Positions 55,014 to 63,490 of a stretch of 64,000 nt of DNA are shown here, in pieces (the stretch's first letter is position 1; each line of letters begins with the position of its first letter). The notes below the pieces were generated by a model. That model ran no database searches, had not been told where the DNA came from, and saw only the letters and a list, made by a program, of their open reading frames with translations. A program made the translations under genes and the position numbers. Source of the stretch: an uncultured Prevotellaceae bacterium (GTDB lineage: Bacteria > Bacteroidota > Bacteroidia > Bacteroidales > Bacteroidaceae); NCBI GenBank assembly GCA_947167935.1, contig CAMVJU010000005.1, forward strand, positions 1 through 64,000, given 5' to 3'.

Positions 55014-56555
55014 AAGGATTCCTAAGGCTTTCTGCAAATCCACCTGCGAGAGGCGGACGTCGATCTGTGCGTCGATGAGCTGTGAGCGAGCCTGCAGCCA
55101 GGCTGTCTGGGCCTCCATCACGGTGGTGGGAGTGATGACGCCTTCCTGGAAGCCTACGTTAGCTACACGCAGATTCTCTTCAGCACGCTCGATAGCCGTC
55201 TGGGCCATTGCGAGGCGCTTGTTGGCCTCTTCCACCTTCAGCGTCGACTGGTTCACCTGCAGCTCGATGAGGTCGCGGGCCTCGTCCAACTCGAGGTTGG
55301 CAATAGCGGTAGCTCCCTTCGAGGCACGCACCTTGTAGGCCACGTCGCCCCAGTTCCAGATGGGGATGCGGACGAGGACGCCCACATTCCAGAAACCGCC
55401 GAATTTCTTCTCGAAGCCGTTCAGCACGTTGGGATTGCTGATGGCGTAGCCGCCTGTTAGCGCCACTTGCGGCAGGTTGGCAGCACGCAGCAGGTTGGTG
55501 GCCTCGTGGCTGAGGTCGACGGCGCTGCCCAGCATCTTTAGCTCAGGACGGTTCTCGACAGCCTGCTGCACATCGAGCTGCGGCTGCAGGGTGACAGTGG
55601 CGAGGCTCTCGGCGTTCTCGTCGACGAGGATGACGGGCTCTTTCAGCGGCAGCCCTATCTTCTGGCAGAGCAGCATACGCGAGAGGGTCAGGCCGTCGTT
55701 CACCTTCTGCAGGGTCATCTCGGCTTCGTTCACCTTCACGCTGACGCTGAGTCCCTCGCTGCGGGTGGCCACGCCCTCTTCAATCATCTTCTGCACGTCG
55801 CTGTCGAGCTTCTTCACTACGTCGAGGAAACTCTGTGCCAGCTCCTGCTTATGCTTCAGCGAGACCACCTGCCAGTAGGCCTGATCCACGCCGTAGAGCA
55901 CGGCCTGGCTGCGCACGTCGGCTGAATACTGCATCATGTCCTCGTTGATGTCGGCCATGCGGTTGAGGGCCAGGATGGCGCCACCCATGAAGAGGGGTTG
56001 CGTCACGAGGATGCTGCCAGCGAAGATGTTGCGCGTGTCAGTACGGAAGGCATCGACGATTTTCTGTCCCTCCGTGTTCAGCAGGCCGGCTGTGTTCGTC
56101 AGTGTCTGGCCCATCTGCTGCTGCATCTGTCCGGCCATCTGCTGGAAGGCCTCCATTGGCACCCCCATCTGGCCCAGCATCTGTCCGAGCTGTCCCAACT
56201 GCTGCTGTACGCCTCCGGCCAGTCCCTGCAAGCCTGTGGCAGCCGTCGTTCCGATGTTGCTGAGGCTTGTCTTCTGCTGGTCGTTGAGCAGCGAGAGCTC
56301 CTCGCTGGTGTACTGATAGGAGCCGATGGCCGACACGTGCGGCAGGTACTTCGTGCGTGCCGATCGCCGCAGGTTCTGCGCCACGTCCTGCTTGATGGCA
56401 GCCACACCCAGCTGTTTGCTGTTGCGCAGGGCCATCGCGCGGCAGCTGTCGAGGCTGAGCAGGGTTTGCGCCCCTGCAGGGCTAAATGATAAATGACAAA
56501 TGATAAATGATAAAGCTATCACCATCATCCATCCGTTCTTTATCTTACTTTTCAT
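55005..56555 (-). CDS. tolC: TolC-family outer membrane efflux protein
   Basis: LSLDSCRAMALRNSKQLGVA; NRPELKMLGSAVDLSHEATNLLRAANLPQVALTGGY; VRIPIWNWGD; start trimmed to ATG 56555. Confidence 0.93.
   Translation of the reverse strand: MKSKIKNGWMMVIALSFIICHLSFSPAGAQTLLSLDSCRAMALRNSKQLGVAAIKQDVAQNLRRSARTKYLPHVSAIGSYQYTSEELSLLNDQQKTSLSNIGTTAATGLQGLAGGVQQQLGQLGQMLGQMGVPMEAFQQMAGQMQQQMGQTLTNTAGLLNTEGQKIVDAFRTDTRNIFAGSILVTQPLFMGGAILALNRMADINEDMMQYSADVRSQAVLYGVDQAYWQVVSLKHKQELAQSFLDVVKKLDSDVQKMIEEGVATRSEGLSVSVKVNEAEMTLQKVNDGLTLSRMLLCQKIGLPLKEPVILVDENAESLATVTLQPQLDVQQAVENRPELKMLGSAVDLSHEATNLLRAANLPQVALTGGYAISNPNVLNGFEKKFGGFWNVGVLVRIPIWNWGDVAYKVRASKGATAIANLELDEARDLIELQVNQSTLKVEEANKRLAMAQTAIERAEENLRVANVGFQEGVITPTTVMEAQTAWLQARSQLIDAQIDVRLSQVDLQKALGILNP
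56483..56516. repeat. 7-bp tandem array (TAAATGA)x4 in the tolC signal peptide
   Basis: taaatgataaatgacaaatgataaatgataaagc; in frame as ALSFIICHLSF. Confidence 0.9.
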
Positions 56556-57441
56556 AACTGAAAGTTTTGTCGCCAATCATATTGCCGTCGGCGAAGATGC
56601 TGACGTGATAGTCGCCAGCCATCAGCGTCTCCTCCACGTTCCAATAGACCACTACGGGCGTCTCCTCGCCTGAGTATTCGATGACCTTCCTCATGGAGTA
56701 TTCCAGCTGACGGTTCTCGTAGTTGAAGTAGCCGCCGCCGAAGAGCACGCTGCCCGTAGGTGTCATGATGCGCACGTAGATGGTGCGCTCGCCGTTCTCT
56801 GCCGTCACGTTGCGGGCGATGTTGAAGTTCACCTGCAGCGTCTGCGTATCGCTCATCTTCTTGGCCACCTTACGCTTGCCCATGCGAGTCATGCTGATGG
56901 CAGTGGCGTTGAGCTGGGCAGCGATGGTCACACGCTCCGTCAGCTGCTGGCGCTCCTGCTGCAGGTTCTGGTTCTCGCGAGTGCTCTCCTCCAGGCGTCC
57001 GCTGAGCTGCGTATTCTCGTTGCGCAGGTGCTGGTTGACCTGATTGAGCGAGTCCACCTGGCGGATGTAGTCGCGCAACACGGCACGCACGCTGTTCAGC
57101 TCTTTCTTGAGGCGAGTGATCTCAGCGGCGTTGTCGGCCTTCACCTGCTTGAGCTCCTCCAGCAATTGCTGGGCACGCAGCTGCTCGCGGGTGAGCTGTG
57201 CGATGAGCGAGTCGTTGGTGATCTGCATCATCATTTCGCCATACTGCAGGTCCAGCTGGGCATATTCGCTCTCCATCTCTTCCTTCTCGAGCTCTGCCAG
57301 TTCCTGCATACTCTTCATCTTCTCATCCTGCTGCTTCAGGTCTTCATTCTTAGGCTGGATGACGAAAAACCACAGACAGGCTGCCACAGCGAGTGCCAGA
57401 AGCACTGCCGCTGCCACTGAAATGATGATTGTCTTCTTCAT
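56545..57441 (-). CDS. Membrane-anchored coiled-coil protein, function unknown
   Basis: N-terminal TM, long Glu/Gln-rich coiled coil, C-terminal beta-type domain; overlaps the tolC start by 11 bp. Confidence 0.8.
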   Translation of the reverse strand: MKKTIIISVAAAVLLALAVAACLWFFVIQPKNEDLKQQDEKMKSMQELAELEKEEMESEYAQLDLQYGEMMMQITNDSLIAQLTREQLRAQQLLEELKQVKADNAAEITRLKKELNSVRAVLRDYIRQVDSLNQVNQHLRNENTQLSGRLEESTRENQNLQQERQQLTERVTIAAQLNATAISMTRMGKRKVAKKMSDTQTLQVNFNIARNVTAENGERTIYVRIMTPTGSVLFGGGYFNYENRQLEYSMRKVIEYSGEETPVVVYWNVEETLMAGDYHVSIFADGNMIGDKTFSYEK

Positions 57442-57464
57442 TTTCTTTTTTTTTAATGAACGTG

Positions 57465-57472
57465 CAAAATTA
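57465..57472 (-). promoter_or_regulatory. Candidate -7 box (TAATTTTG on minus strand) for the coiled-coil gene/exporter operon
   Basis: CAAAATTA on the plus strand. Confidence 0.4.
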
Positions 57473-57598
57473 CGCACTTTCCTGCAAAACGGCGAAGAAA
57501 AACGGGATAAAAGCTTTTTTGCGATGTAAAAATTTAGCTTATTTAGTAAAAATGTCAACTATTTTAGTTTTTCTTTTGGCAGATTGAAAAAAAACACT

Positions 57599-57606
57599 TA
57601 TCTTTG
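57599..57606 (+). promoter_or_regulatory. Candidate -7 box TATCTTTG for the cyd operon
   Basis: TAnnTTTG 24 bp upstream of the ATG at 57630. Confidence 0.5.
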
Positions 57607-57629
57607 CCCACACTAATAACCTGAAGCTT

Positions 57630-57851
57630 ATGGCAAACAACGGTTTCCTTTACCGTGCTTTCCGCCTCTACTACGATGGTTTCCGCAGCATGACGCTGGG
57701 GAAGACACTCTGGCTGGTCATTGCCATCAAGCTGTTTATCATCTTCGTCGTCCTGAAGATTTTCTTCTTCCCCAATTTCCTGAGCACCCATGCCGAGAAG
57801 GGTGCTGAGGCCGATTTCGTGGCTACACAACTGTTGAATAACAACCAATAA
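57630..57851 (+). CDS. DUF4492-type small membrane protein preceding cydAB
   Basis: 73 aa, FYRAFRLYYDGFRSMTLGKTLWLVIAIKLFIIFVVLKIFFFPNFL. Confidence 0.85.
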   Translation: MANNGFLYRAFRLYYDGFRSMTLGKTLWLVIAIKLFIIFVVLKIFFFPNFLSTHAEKGAEADFVATQLLNNNQ

Positions 57852-57861
57852 ATAATAGCTT

Positions 57862-59514
57862 ATGCACGATTTACTATTGACAATTGATGCCGGTACCATC
57901 GACTGGTCGAGGGCACAGTTCGCGCTGACTGCCATCTACCACTGGCTCTTCGTCCCGCTGACGCTGGGCCTGGCACTCATCATGGGCATCTGTGAGACTA
58001 TCTACTACAAGAAACAGAAACGGGCCGATGCCGAGGCCTCTGCCTTCTGGAAAAAGACCTCCAAGTTCTGGCAGCGCCTCTTCGGCATCAACTTCGCTAT
58101 GGGTGTGGCCACGGGCATCATCCTCGAGTTCGAGTTTGGCACCAACTGGAGCAACTACTCATGGCTCGTGGGCGACATCTTCGGCGCTCCGCTGGCCATC
58201 GAGGGCATCGTGGCGTTCTTCATGGAGAGCACCTTCGTGGCTGTGATGTTCTTCGGATGGAAAAAGGTGAGCGCAGGCTTCCACCTCGCTGCCACCTGGC
58301 TCACAGGCATCGGAGCCACGCTGTCGGCCTGGTGGATACTGGTGGCCAACGCCTGGATGCAGAATCCCGTGGGCTGCGAGTTCAATCCTGACACGATGCG
58401 CAACGAGATGACGTCGTTCTGGGACGTCGCCCTCTCGCCCTTCGCCGTCGACAAGTTCTTCCACACCGTCATATCGTCTTGGATCATCGGCGCCGTCTTC
58501 GTGGTGGCCGTGTCGTGCTGGTATCTGCTGAAGAAACGTCACACGCAGCTGGCTCTGCAGAGCATCAAGATTGGTAGCGTCGTAGGACTGGTGGCTGCTT
58601 TGGGAGCCGCCTTCACAGGCCATATCTCCGGACAGGACGTCGCCAAGTCGCAGCCCATGAAGTTGGCCGCTATGGAGGCTCTCTACAACGGCGGCAACTC
58701 GCAGAGCCTGACGATGGTGGCGCTGGTGAATCCGTTGAAGCAGCCCGACTATGCCAACGAGCAGGAGCCGCCGCTGAAGATTGGACTGCCCTACGCCCTG
58801 TCTGTGATGGCGACGAACACGATGGACGGCTATGTGCCTGGCATCAACGACATCCTCAATGGCTACACCAAGCCTGACGGCACGCGCGAGCTCTCGGCCG
58901 ACGAGAAGATAGCACGCGGCAAGCTGGCCATCGCCGCCCTGCAGGCCTATCGGCAGGCCCGCATCGACAAGGACGATCCTGAGGCCGTGCGACAGCTGCA
59001 GGTGTTCCGCGACAACGAGAAATACTTCGGCTATGGCTACATACGCGACAAGAGCGAGCTGGTGCCGCCTGTAGGCTTGAATTTCTGGGCCTTCCGCACG
59101 ATGGTGGGCATGGGATGCCTGCTCATCCTGTTCTTCGGACTGGTGCTGGTGCTGGGCTACAACATCCCGTTCCTCTCCATCTTCTCGCGTCGTCTGCTGG
59201 CCGCCATCGGCCTGTTGCCTGAGACCGAGGCCGACGTGCCTGCATCGGGCTCTCAGCCGAAGTGGCTCTGCTGGGCTGCCATCATCATGCTGCCCCTGGC
59301 CTACATCGCCTCAGAGAGCGGCTGGATAGTGGCTGAGATGGGCCGCCAGCCCTGGACCATCCAGGACATGCTGCCTACATGGGCCGCTGCCAGCGACCTC
59401 CAGTCAGGATCGGTCATGCTCACCTTCGCCCTCTTCCTCATCCTCTTCACCACCATGCTGGCTGTGGAGATCAGTATCATGTTGAAACAAATCAAGAAAG
59501 GACCTGAACTATGA
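57862..59514 (+). CDS. cydA: Cytochrome bd ubiquinol oxidase subunit I
   Basis: WSRAQFALTAIYHWLFVPLTLGLAL; QNPVGCEFNPDTMRNEMTSF; GWIVAEMGRQPWTIQ. Confidence 0.97.
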   Translation: MHDLLLTIDAGTIDWSRAQFALTAIYHWLFVPLTLGLALIMGICETIYYKKQKRADAEASAFWKKTSKFWQRLFGINFAMGVATGIILEFEFGTNWSNYSWLVGDIFGAPLAIEGIVAFFMESTFVAVMFFGWKKVSAGFHLAATWLTGIGATLSAWWILVANAWMQNPVGCEFNPDTMRNEMTSFWDVALSPFAVDKFFHTVISSWIIGAVFVVAVSCWYLLKKRHTQLALQSIKIGSVVGLVAALGAAFTGHISGQDVAKSQPMKLAAMEALYNGGNSQSLTMVALVNPLKQPDYANEQEPPLKIGLPYALSVMATNTMDGYVPGINDILNGYTKPDGTRELSADEKIARGKLAIAALQAYRQARIDKDDPEAVRQLQVFRDNEKYFGYGYIRDKSELVPPVGLNFWAFRTMVGMGCLLILFFGLVLVLGYNIPFLSIFSRRLLAAIGLLPETEADVPASGSQPKWLCWAAIIMLPLAYIASESGWIVAEMGRQPWTIQDMLPTWAAASDLQSGSVMLTFALFLILFTTMLAVEISIMLKQIKKGPEL

Positions 59515-60704
59515 CATACGAATTTCTGCAACATTACTGGTGGTTCGTCGTATCACTGCTAGGAGCAATACTCGTCTTCCTGATGTTTGTGCAGGGCGCC
59601 AACTCGATGGTGCGCTCCCTGGGCTGGACGCCTGAGGGACGACGACTCATCGTCAACTCCACAGGCCGCAAGTGGGAGTTCACGTTCACCACGCTGGTCA
59701 CCTTCGGAGGAGCCTTCTTCGCCTCCTTCCCGCTGTTCTACAGCACCAGCTTCGGCGGCGCCTACTGGCTGTGGATGATCATCCTGTTCACCTTCGTGGT
59801 GCAGGCCGTCAGCTATGAGTTCCAGAACAAGCTGGGCAACTTCCTCGGAGCCAACACCTTCCAGTGGTGCCTCGTGCTCAACGGCATCCTCGGCCCGCTG
59901 CTCCTCGGCGGCGCTGTGGCCACGTTCTTCGAGGGCTCCAACTTCGTGGTGGAGAAAGCCTCCCTCACCTCACCCCTGCTGATTGAAGGCGGCGGACAGG
60001 CCATCAGCCATTGGGCCAACGCCTCGCACGGCCTCGATGCCCTCCTCAATCCCTGGGTGCTCGTGCTGGGACTCGCTGTGATGTTCCTCGCTCGCACGCT
60101 GGGCACACTCTACATTATAAATAATGTCAACGACGAGGATATCCGCTCGCGGGCCTCCGTGCGCCTGCTGGGCTCTGCCGTTCCCTTCGTGGTGCTCTTC
60201 GTGGCCTATGCCGTACATCTGCTGACGAAGGACGGCTACGGCTGGAACATCGAGACGGGCGAGATCCAGGTGATACCCCATAAGTATCTGAACAACTTCA
60301 TCGAGATGTGGCCGCTGCTCATCATGCTCCTTGCAGGCGTGGGCCTCGTGCTGGCAGGCATTGCAATGGAGGTGTGGAGGAAGAACGAAAACGAAAACGA
60401 AAACAGGAGGAGGCACAAGAAATATCAGGGCATCTGGCCTACAGGCATCGGCACCGTGCTCACCGTCCTCGCCCTGCTGCTCTGCGCCGGCTGGAACTAC
60501 ACCGCCTACTACCCCTCGACGCACGACATCCAGATGTCGCTCACCATCGACAACTCCAGCAGCAGCGAGTTCACCCTGCGCACCATGTTCTACGTCTCCC
60601 TCCTCGTGCCCTTCGTCCTTGCCTACATCGTCTACTGCTGGCGCAAGATCGACAGCCGCAAGATCGACCACGAGGAAATCGCCGTCGACGAGGAGGCATA
60701 TTGA
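59511..60704 (+). CDS. cydB: Cytochrome bd ubiquinol oxidase subunit II
   Basis: TM-rich protein directly after cydA (ATGA overlap); RKWEFTFTTLVTFGGAFFASFPLFYSTSFGGAYWLWM. Confidence 0.96.
   Translation: MTYEFLQHYWWFVVSLLGAILVFLMFVQGANSMVRSLGWTPEGRRLIVNSTGRKWEFTFTTLVTFGGAFFASFPLFYSTSFGGAYWLWMIILFTFVVQAVSYEFQNKLGNFLGANTFQWCLVLNGILGPLLLGGAVATFFEGSNFVVEKASLTSPLLIEGGGQAISHWANASHGLDALLNPWVLVLGLAVMFLARTLGTLYIINNVNDEDIRSRASVRLLGSAVPFVVLFVAYAVHLLTKDGYGWNIETGEIQVIPHKYLNNFIEMWPLLIMLLAGVGLVLAGIAMEVWRKNENENENRRRHKKYQGIWPTGIGTVLTVLALLLCAGWNYTAYYPSTHDIQMSLTIDNSSSSEFTLRTMFYVSLLVPFVLAYIVYCWRKIDSRKIDHEEIAVDEEAY
60383..60405. repeat. Short 6-bp array (ACGAAA)x3-4 inside cydB
   Basis: aacgaaaacgaaaacgaaaac; in frame as KNENENEN. 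Confidence 0.85.
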
Positions 60705-60713
60705 GTTTTGTTA

Positions 60714-60738
60714 AGAAGCCCCCAATTTAGGGGCTTTT
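60714..60738 (+). terminator. Hairpin terminator after cydB
   Basis: agcccccaatttaggggcttttct. Confidence 0.75.
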
Positions 60739-60882
60739 CTATGTTTTTTTACAATCTCAAAATATTAACGGTGAAGTCAGATATAAAAAATTCGGAGACG
60801 ATTTAAACCCTTTTTCATTGCCAGCGTCAAAGAATCAGTAATCAGGATAACAAACAGGATAACAACTAAAAAATCAAAGAAC

Positions 60883-61224
60883 ATGAAAAAGATTGTTTTC
60901 ACACTGGCTGCCGTGATGGCATTCACATTTAGCTTTGCAAAGAGTGACAAGGCTGACAAGAGATTCGACATGAGTTGTAACATCTACCGCCTCTCCGAAG
61001 TGCTCGAACTGGACGAAAACCAGATGGATGCCGTAGAGACGATTCACGACAACTTCAGTAAGGAAATGCAGTCGCTGGCTGCGCTGAAAGGACCTCAGCT
61101 AAGGTTTCGGATTCATCAAACCGTAAGAAAAGATGCCGAGCAGATGAGGCAGGTGCTCAACGACAAACAGCTCCGCAGCTACATGCGCATCGTGATGACG
61201 ACGCTTCGCAACAGACAACTCTGA
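60883..61224 (+). CDS. Small secreted protein, function unknown (Spy/CpxP-like size and pattern)
   Basis: Signal peptide MKKIVFTLAAVMAFTFSFA; LSEVLELDENQMDAVETIHDNF; MRQVLNDKQLRSYMRIV. Confidence 0.7.
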   Translation: MKKIVFTLAAVMAFTFSFAKSDKADKRFDMSCNIYRLSEVLELDENQMDAVETIHDNFSKEMQSLAALKGPQLRFRIHQTVRKDAEQMRQVLNDKQLRSYMRIVMTTLRNRQL

Positions 61225-61240
61225 GCAACGGCTGAAAGTA

Positions 61241-61272
61241 ATAACGGGAGGGCTAAAAGGTCCTCCCGTTGT
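61241..61272. terminator. Convergent hairpin terminator
   Basis: aacgggagggctaaaaggtcctcccgttgtt. Confidence 0.7.
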
Positions 61273-61292
61273 TGTGTACTGAAGTCAAGCAT

Positions 61293-62306
61293 CTACTTCT
61301 TTCCCTTCAGGATGATGTAGATGATGACGGGAGCGCCCATCAGCGGCGTGACGGCGGCGAGGGGAATGATGCCGCTCTCGCCGGGCAGGAAGCAGATGAA
61401 ATTGCAGATGAGGGCGACGACGGCGCCGCAGAGCACGGTGGCGGGCAGCAGCAGGCGGTGGTCGTCGGTGCGCAGCAGCAGTCGCGTGATGTGCGGCACG
61501 GCCAAGGCGATGAACGACACGGGACCGCAGAAGGCGGTGGTGACGGCGGTGAGCAGTCCCGTCACAATGAGCAGCCAGTTGCGGATGCGGCGTATGCTGA
61601 AGCCCAGGTTGGTGGCGTAATGGTCGCCGAGCATCAGGGCGTTCAGGGGCTTAATGAGCAGCATGGTGCCCGTCAGGCCCAGCAGCGTGGTGGTGGCGAA
61701 GAACGGCATGTGGCGCATGGTGACGCCGCCGAAGGAACCCATACCCCACATCACGTAGGTCTTCACGCCCTCGTCGGTGGCGAAGAAATTGAGCAGCGTG
61801 ATGGCCGACGAGGCGAGATAGCCTATCATGATGCCGATGATGAGCAGCATGACGTGGTTCTTCACCAAGGTGGAGAAGAAGAAAATGACGGCCGTGACCA
61901 GCATCGCACCCACAAAGGCGGCCATGATGACGGCCACGAAGCCGCTGAGCTGCAAGGAGCCTACGGACAGCGTGCCGCCCAGCATCAGCATGACGAGGGC
62001 TACGCCCAAGGCTGCGCCGCTGCTGATGCCGAAGATGGAGGGGTCGGCCAGGGGATTGCGGAAGGCCGTTTGCAGGAGCAGGCCGCTGGCGGCCAAGGAG
62101 GCTCCGCAGAGCACGGCGGTAATGGCCTGCGGCAGTCGGCTCTCCATAATAATATAGCGCCAGGAGGGCTTTGCACCCTCGTCGCCCATGAGGATGCTGA
62201 ACACGTCGGAGGCAGGTATGCGGATGCTGCCCTCAAAAAGATTGAGGACGAACAGCGCCACGATGAGTAGCGCAAAGATGACAATAGCAACGGCAGGCCG
62301 CCTCAT
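61293..62306 (-). CDS. FecCD/BtuC-family ABC permease
   Basis: RLPQAITAVLCGASLAASGLLLQTAFRNPLADPSIFGISSGAALG; VPHITRLLLRTDDHRLLLP. Confidence 0.95.
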   Translation of the reverse strand: MRRPAVAIVIFALLIVALFVLNLFEGSIRIPASDVFSILMGDEGAKPSWRYIIMESRLPQAITAVLCGASLAASGLLLQTAFRNPLADPSIFGISSGAALGVALVMLMLGGTLSVGSLQLSGFVAVIMAAFVGAMLVTAVIFFFSTLVKNHVMLLIIGIMIGYLASSAITLLNFFATDEGVKTYVMWGMGSFGGVTMRHMPFFATTTLLGLTGTMLLIKPLNALMLGDHYATNLGFSIRRIRNWLLIVTGLLTAVTTAFCGPVSFIALAVPHITRLLLRTDDHRLLLPATVLCGAVVALICNFICFLPGESGIIPLAAVTPLMGAPVIIYIILKGKK

Positions 62307-63490
62307 AAGCTATGATAATAACGCGGCTCAGGCAGATTTGGTATGTCGGGATGGAGGATTTTTATCAGGTCCTGCAACAACAGGTCAGGACGGAAGGGGG
62401 TCTCCTCGTAGAACATCGAGGTGGTGACGTTGCAGCCGTAGACTGCAGAAGAATTCCGAATTCCGAATTCCGAATTAGGAGACTGGGAGGCGGAATTCGT
62501 AATTAAACGAATGGGACGTACCATGCGGTAGCCGTCTTTCTCGCTGAGCAGCTCGTCGAGGGTGATGGGATGGGGACTGTCGTAACGGAAGAGCCAGAAG
62601 TCGCTCTCTCCGGCACGCTCCAGCACCGTCTCGAAAGCCAGCTGCAGAGAACCGCTGTGGGAGTCGTCGGCCCAGGGATAGTCGGCGTTGGCATCGCTGA
62701 GCATCTGTCCGATGGTGCTGCGTCCGCCCGGCACATACCACACCGAGCCCGCCATCTTGTCGACCAATACCGACGGACGGGCGGCAGCCGTCGCAGCCTG
62801 CTGCTTCAGCGTCATATAGTGGGCCTCCACCTGCGCGAAGAGCCGCTCGGCCTCTTCCTCCTTTCCATAGAGCATCCCGTAGAAGCGCATCCACTCAGCA
62901 CGGGCCAGGGGTGACGCCTCCATATACTCGGCACACTCGATGATGGGGATGTTGATGTCCTCCATGCGTCCGTAGCCGCCGGCATTCTCGAAGGGCGAGA
63001 GCAGGAGGGCATCGGCCTCGGTGTCGATGATTTTCTCCACCACGGGGCTCATGCCGTCGCCGCAGTCGGCAATCTTTCCGCTTTTCACACCCTCCTGCAC
63101 AAAGGGCACCTTGATATACTTCAGGTCAGCCACGCCTGCCACCTGCGCCGTAGCCTGCAACTGGTCAATCAAAGCACAATGCACGCTGGTGAAGACGACG
63201 CTGCGACGGAGGGGGGTGCGGACGACGGTGCCGCCAGGGAGAGATTGCGGCAATTCAGCATCATACGGGACGAGGACGTAGGTATGGAGACCCTTGCCCT
63301 GCATCCAGGGGTTGTCGATATAAACCACCCGACAGCCTTCGCGCTGCTCCACGTGGATGAGACGGGCGTAGCGGAACACGAGGCTGTCGGGTGCGGTACT
63401 TTCCTGCAAACGCTCTGCCCAGCTCTGCGGAGCACGTTGTCCTCCGCAGGCTGTCAGAACGATTGTCAGTAGAAAGAGTAGTTTCTTCAT
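62303..63490 (-). CDS. BtuF/FepB-like periplasmic substrate-binding lipoprotein
   Basis: VLTACGGQRAP lipobox; DALLLSPFENAGGYGRMEDINIPIIECAEYMEASPLARAEWMRFYG; YGCNVTTSMFYEETPFRPDLLLQDLIKILHP; ATGA overlap with the permease. Confidence 0.9.
   Translation of the reverse strand: MKKLLFLLTIVLTACGGQRAPQSWAERLQESTAPDSLVFRYARLIHVEQREGCRVVYIDNPWMQGKGLHTYVLVPYDAELPQSLPGGTVVRTPLRRSVVFTSVHCALIDQLQATAQVAGVADLKYIKVPFVQEGVKSGKIADCGDGMSPVVEKIIDTEADALLLSPFENAGGYGRMEDINIPIIECAEYMEASPLARAEWMRFYGMLYGKEEEAERLFAQVEAHYMTLKQQAATAAARPSVLVDKMAGSVWYVPGGRSTIGQMLSDANADYPWADDSHSGSLQLAFETVLERAGESDFWLFRYDSPHPITLDELLSEKDGYRMVRPIRLITNSASQSPNSEFGIRNSSAVYGCNVTTSMFYEETPFRPDLLLQDLIKILHPDIPNLPEPRYYHSL
62451..62478. repeat. 7-bp tandem array (GAATTCC)x3-4 inside the btuF-like gene
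   Basis: gaattccgaattccgaattccgaattag; in frame as NSEFGIRNS. Confidence 0.9.
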
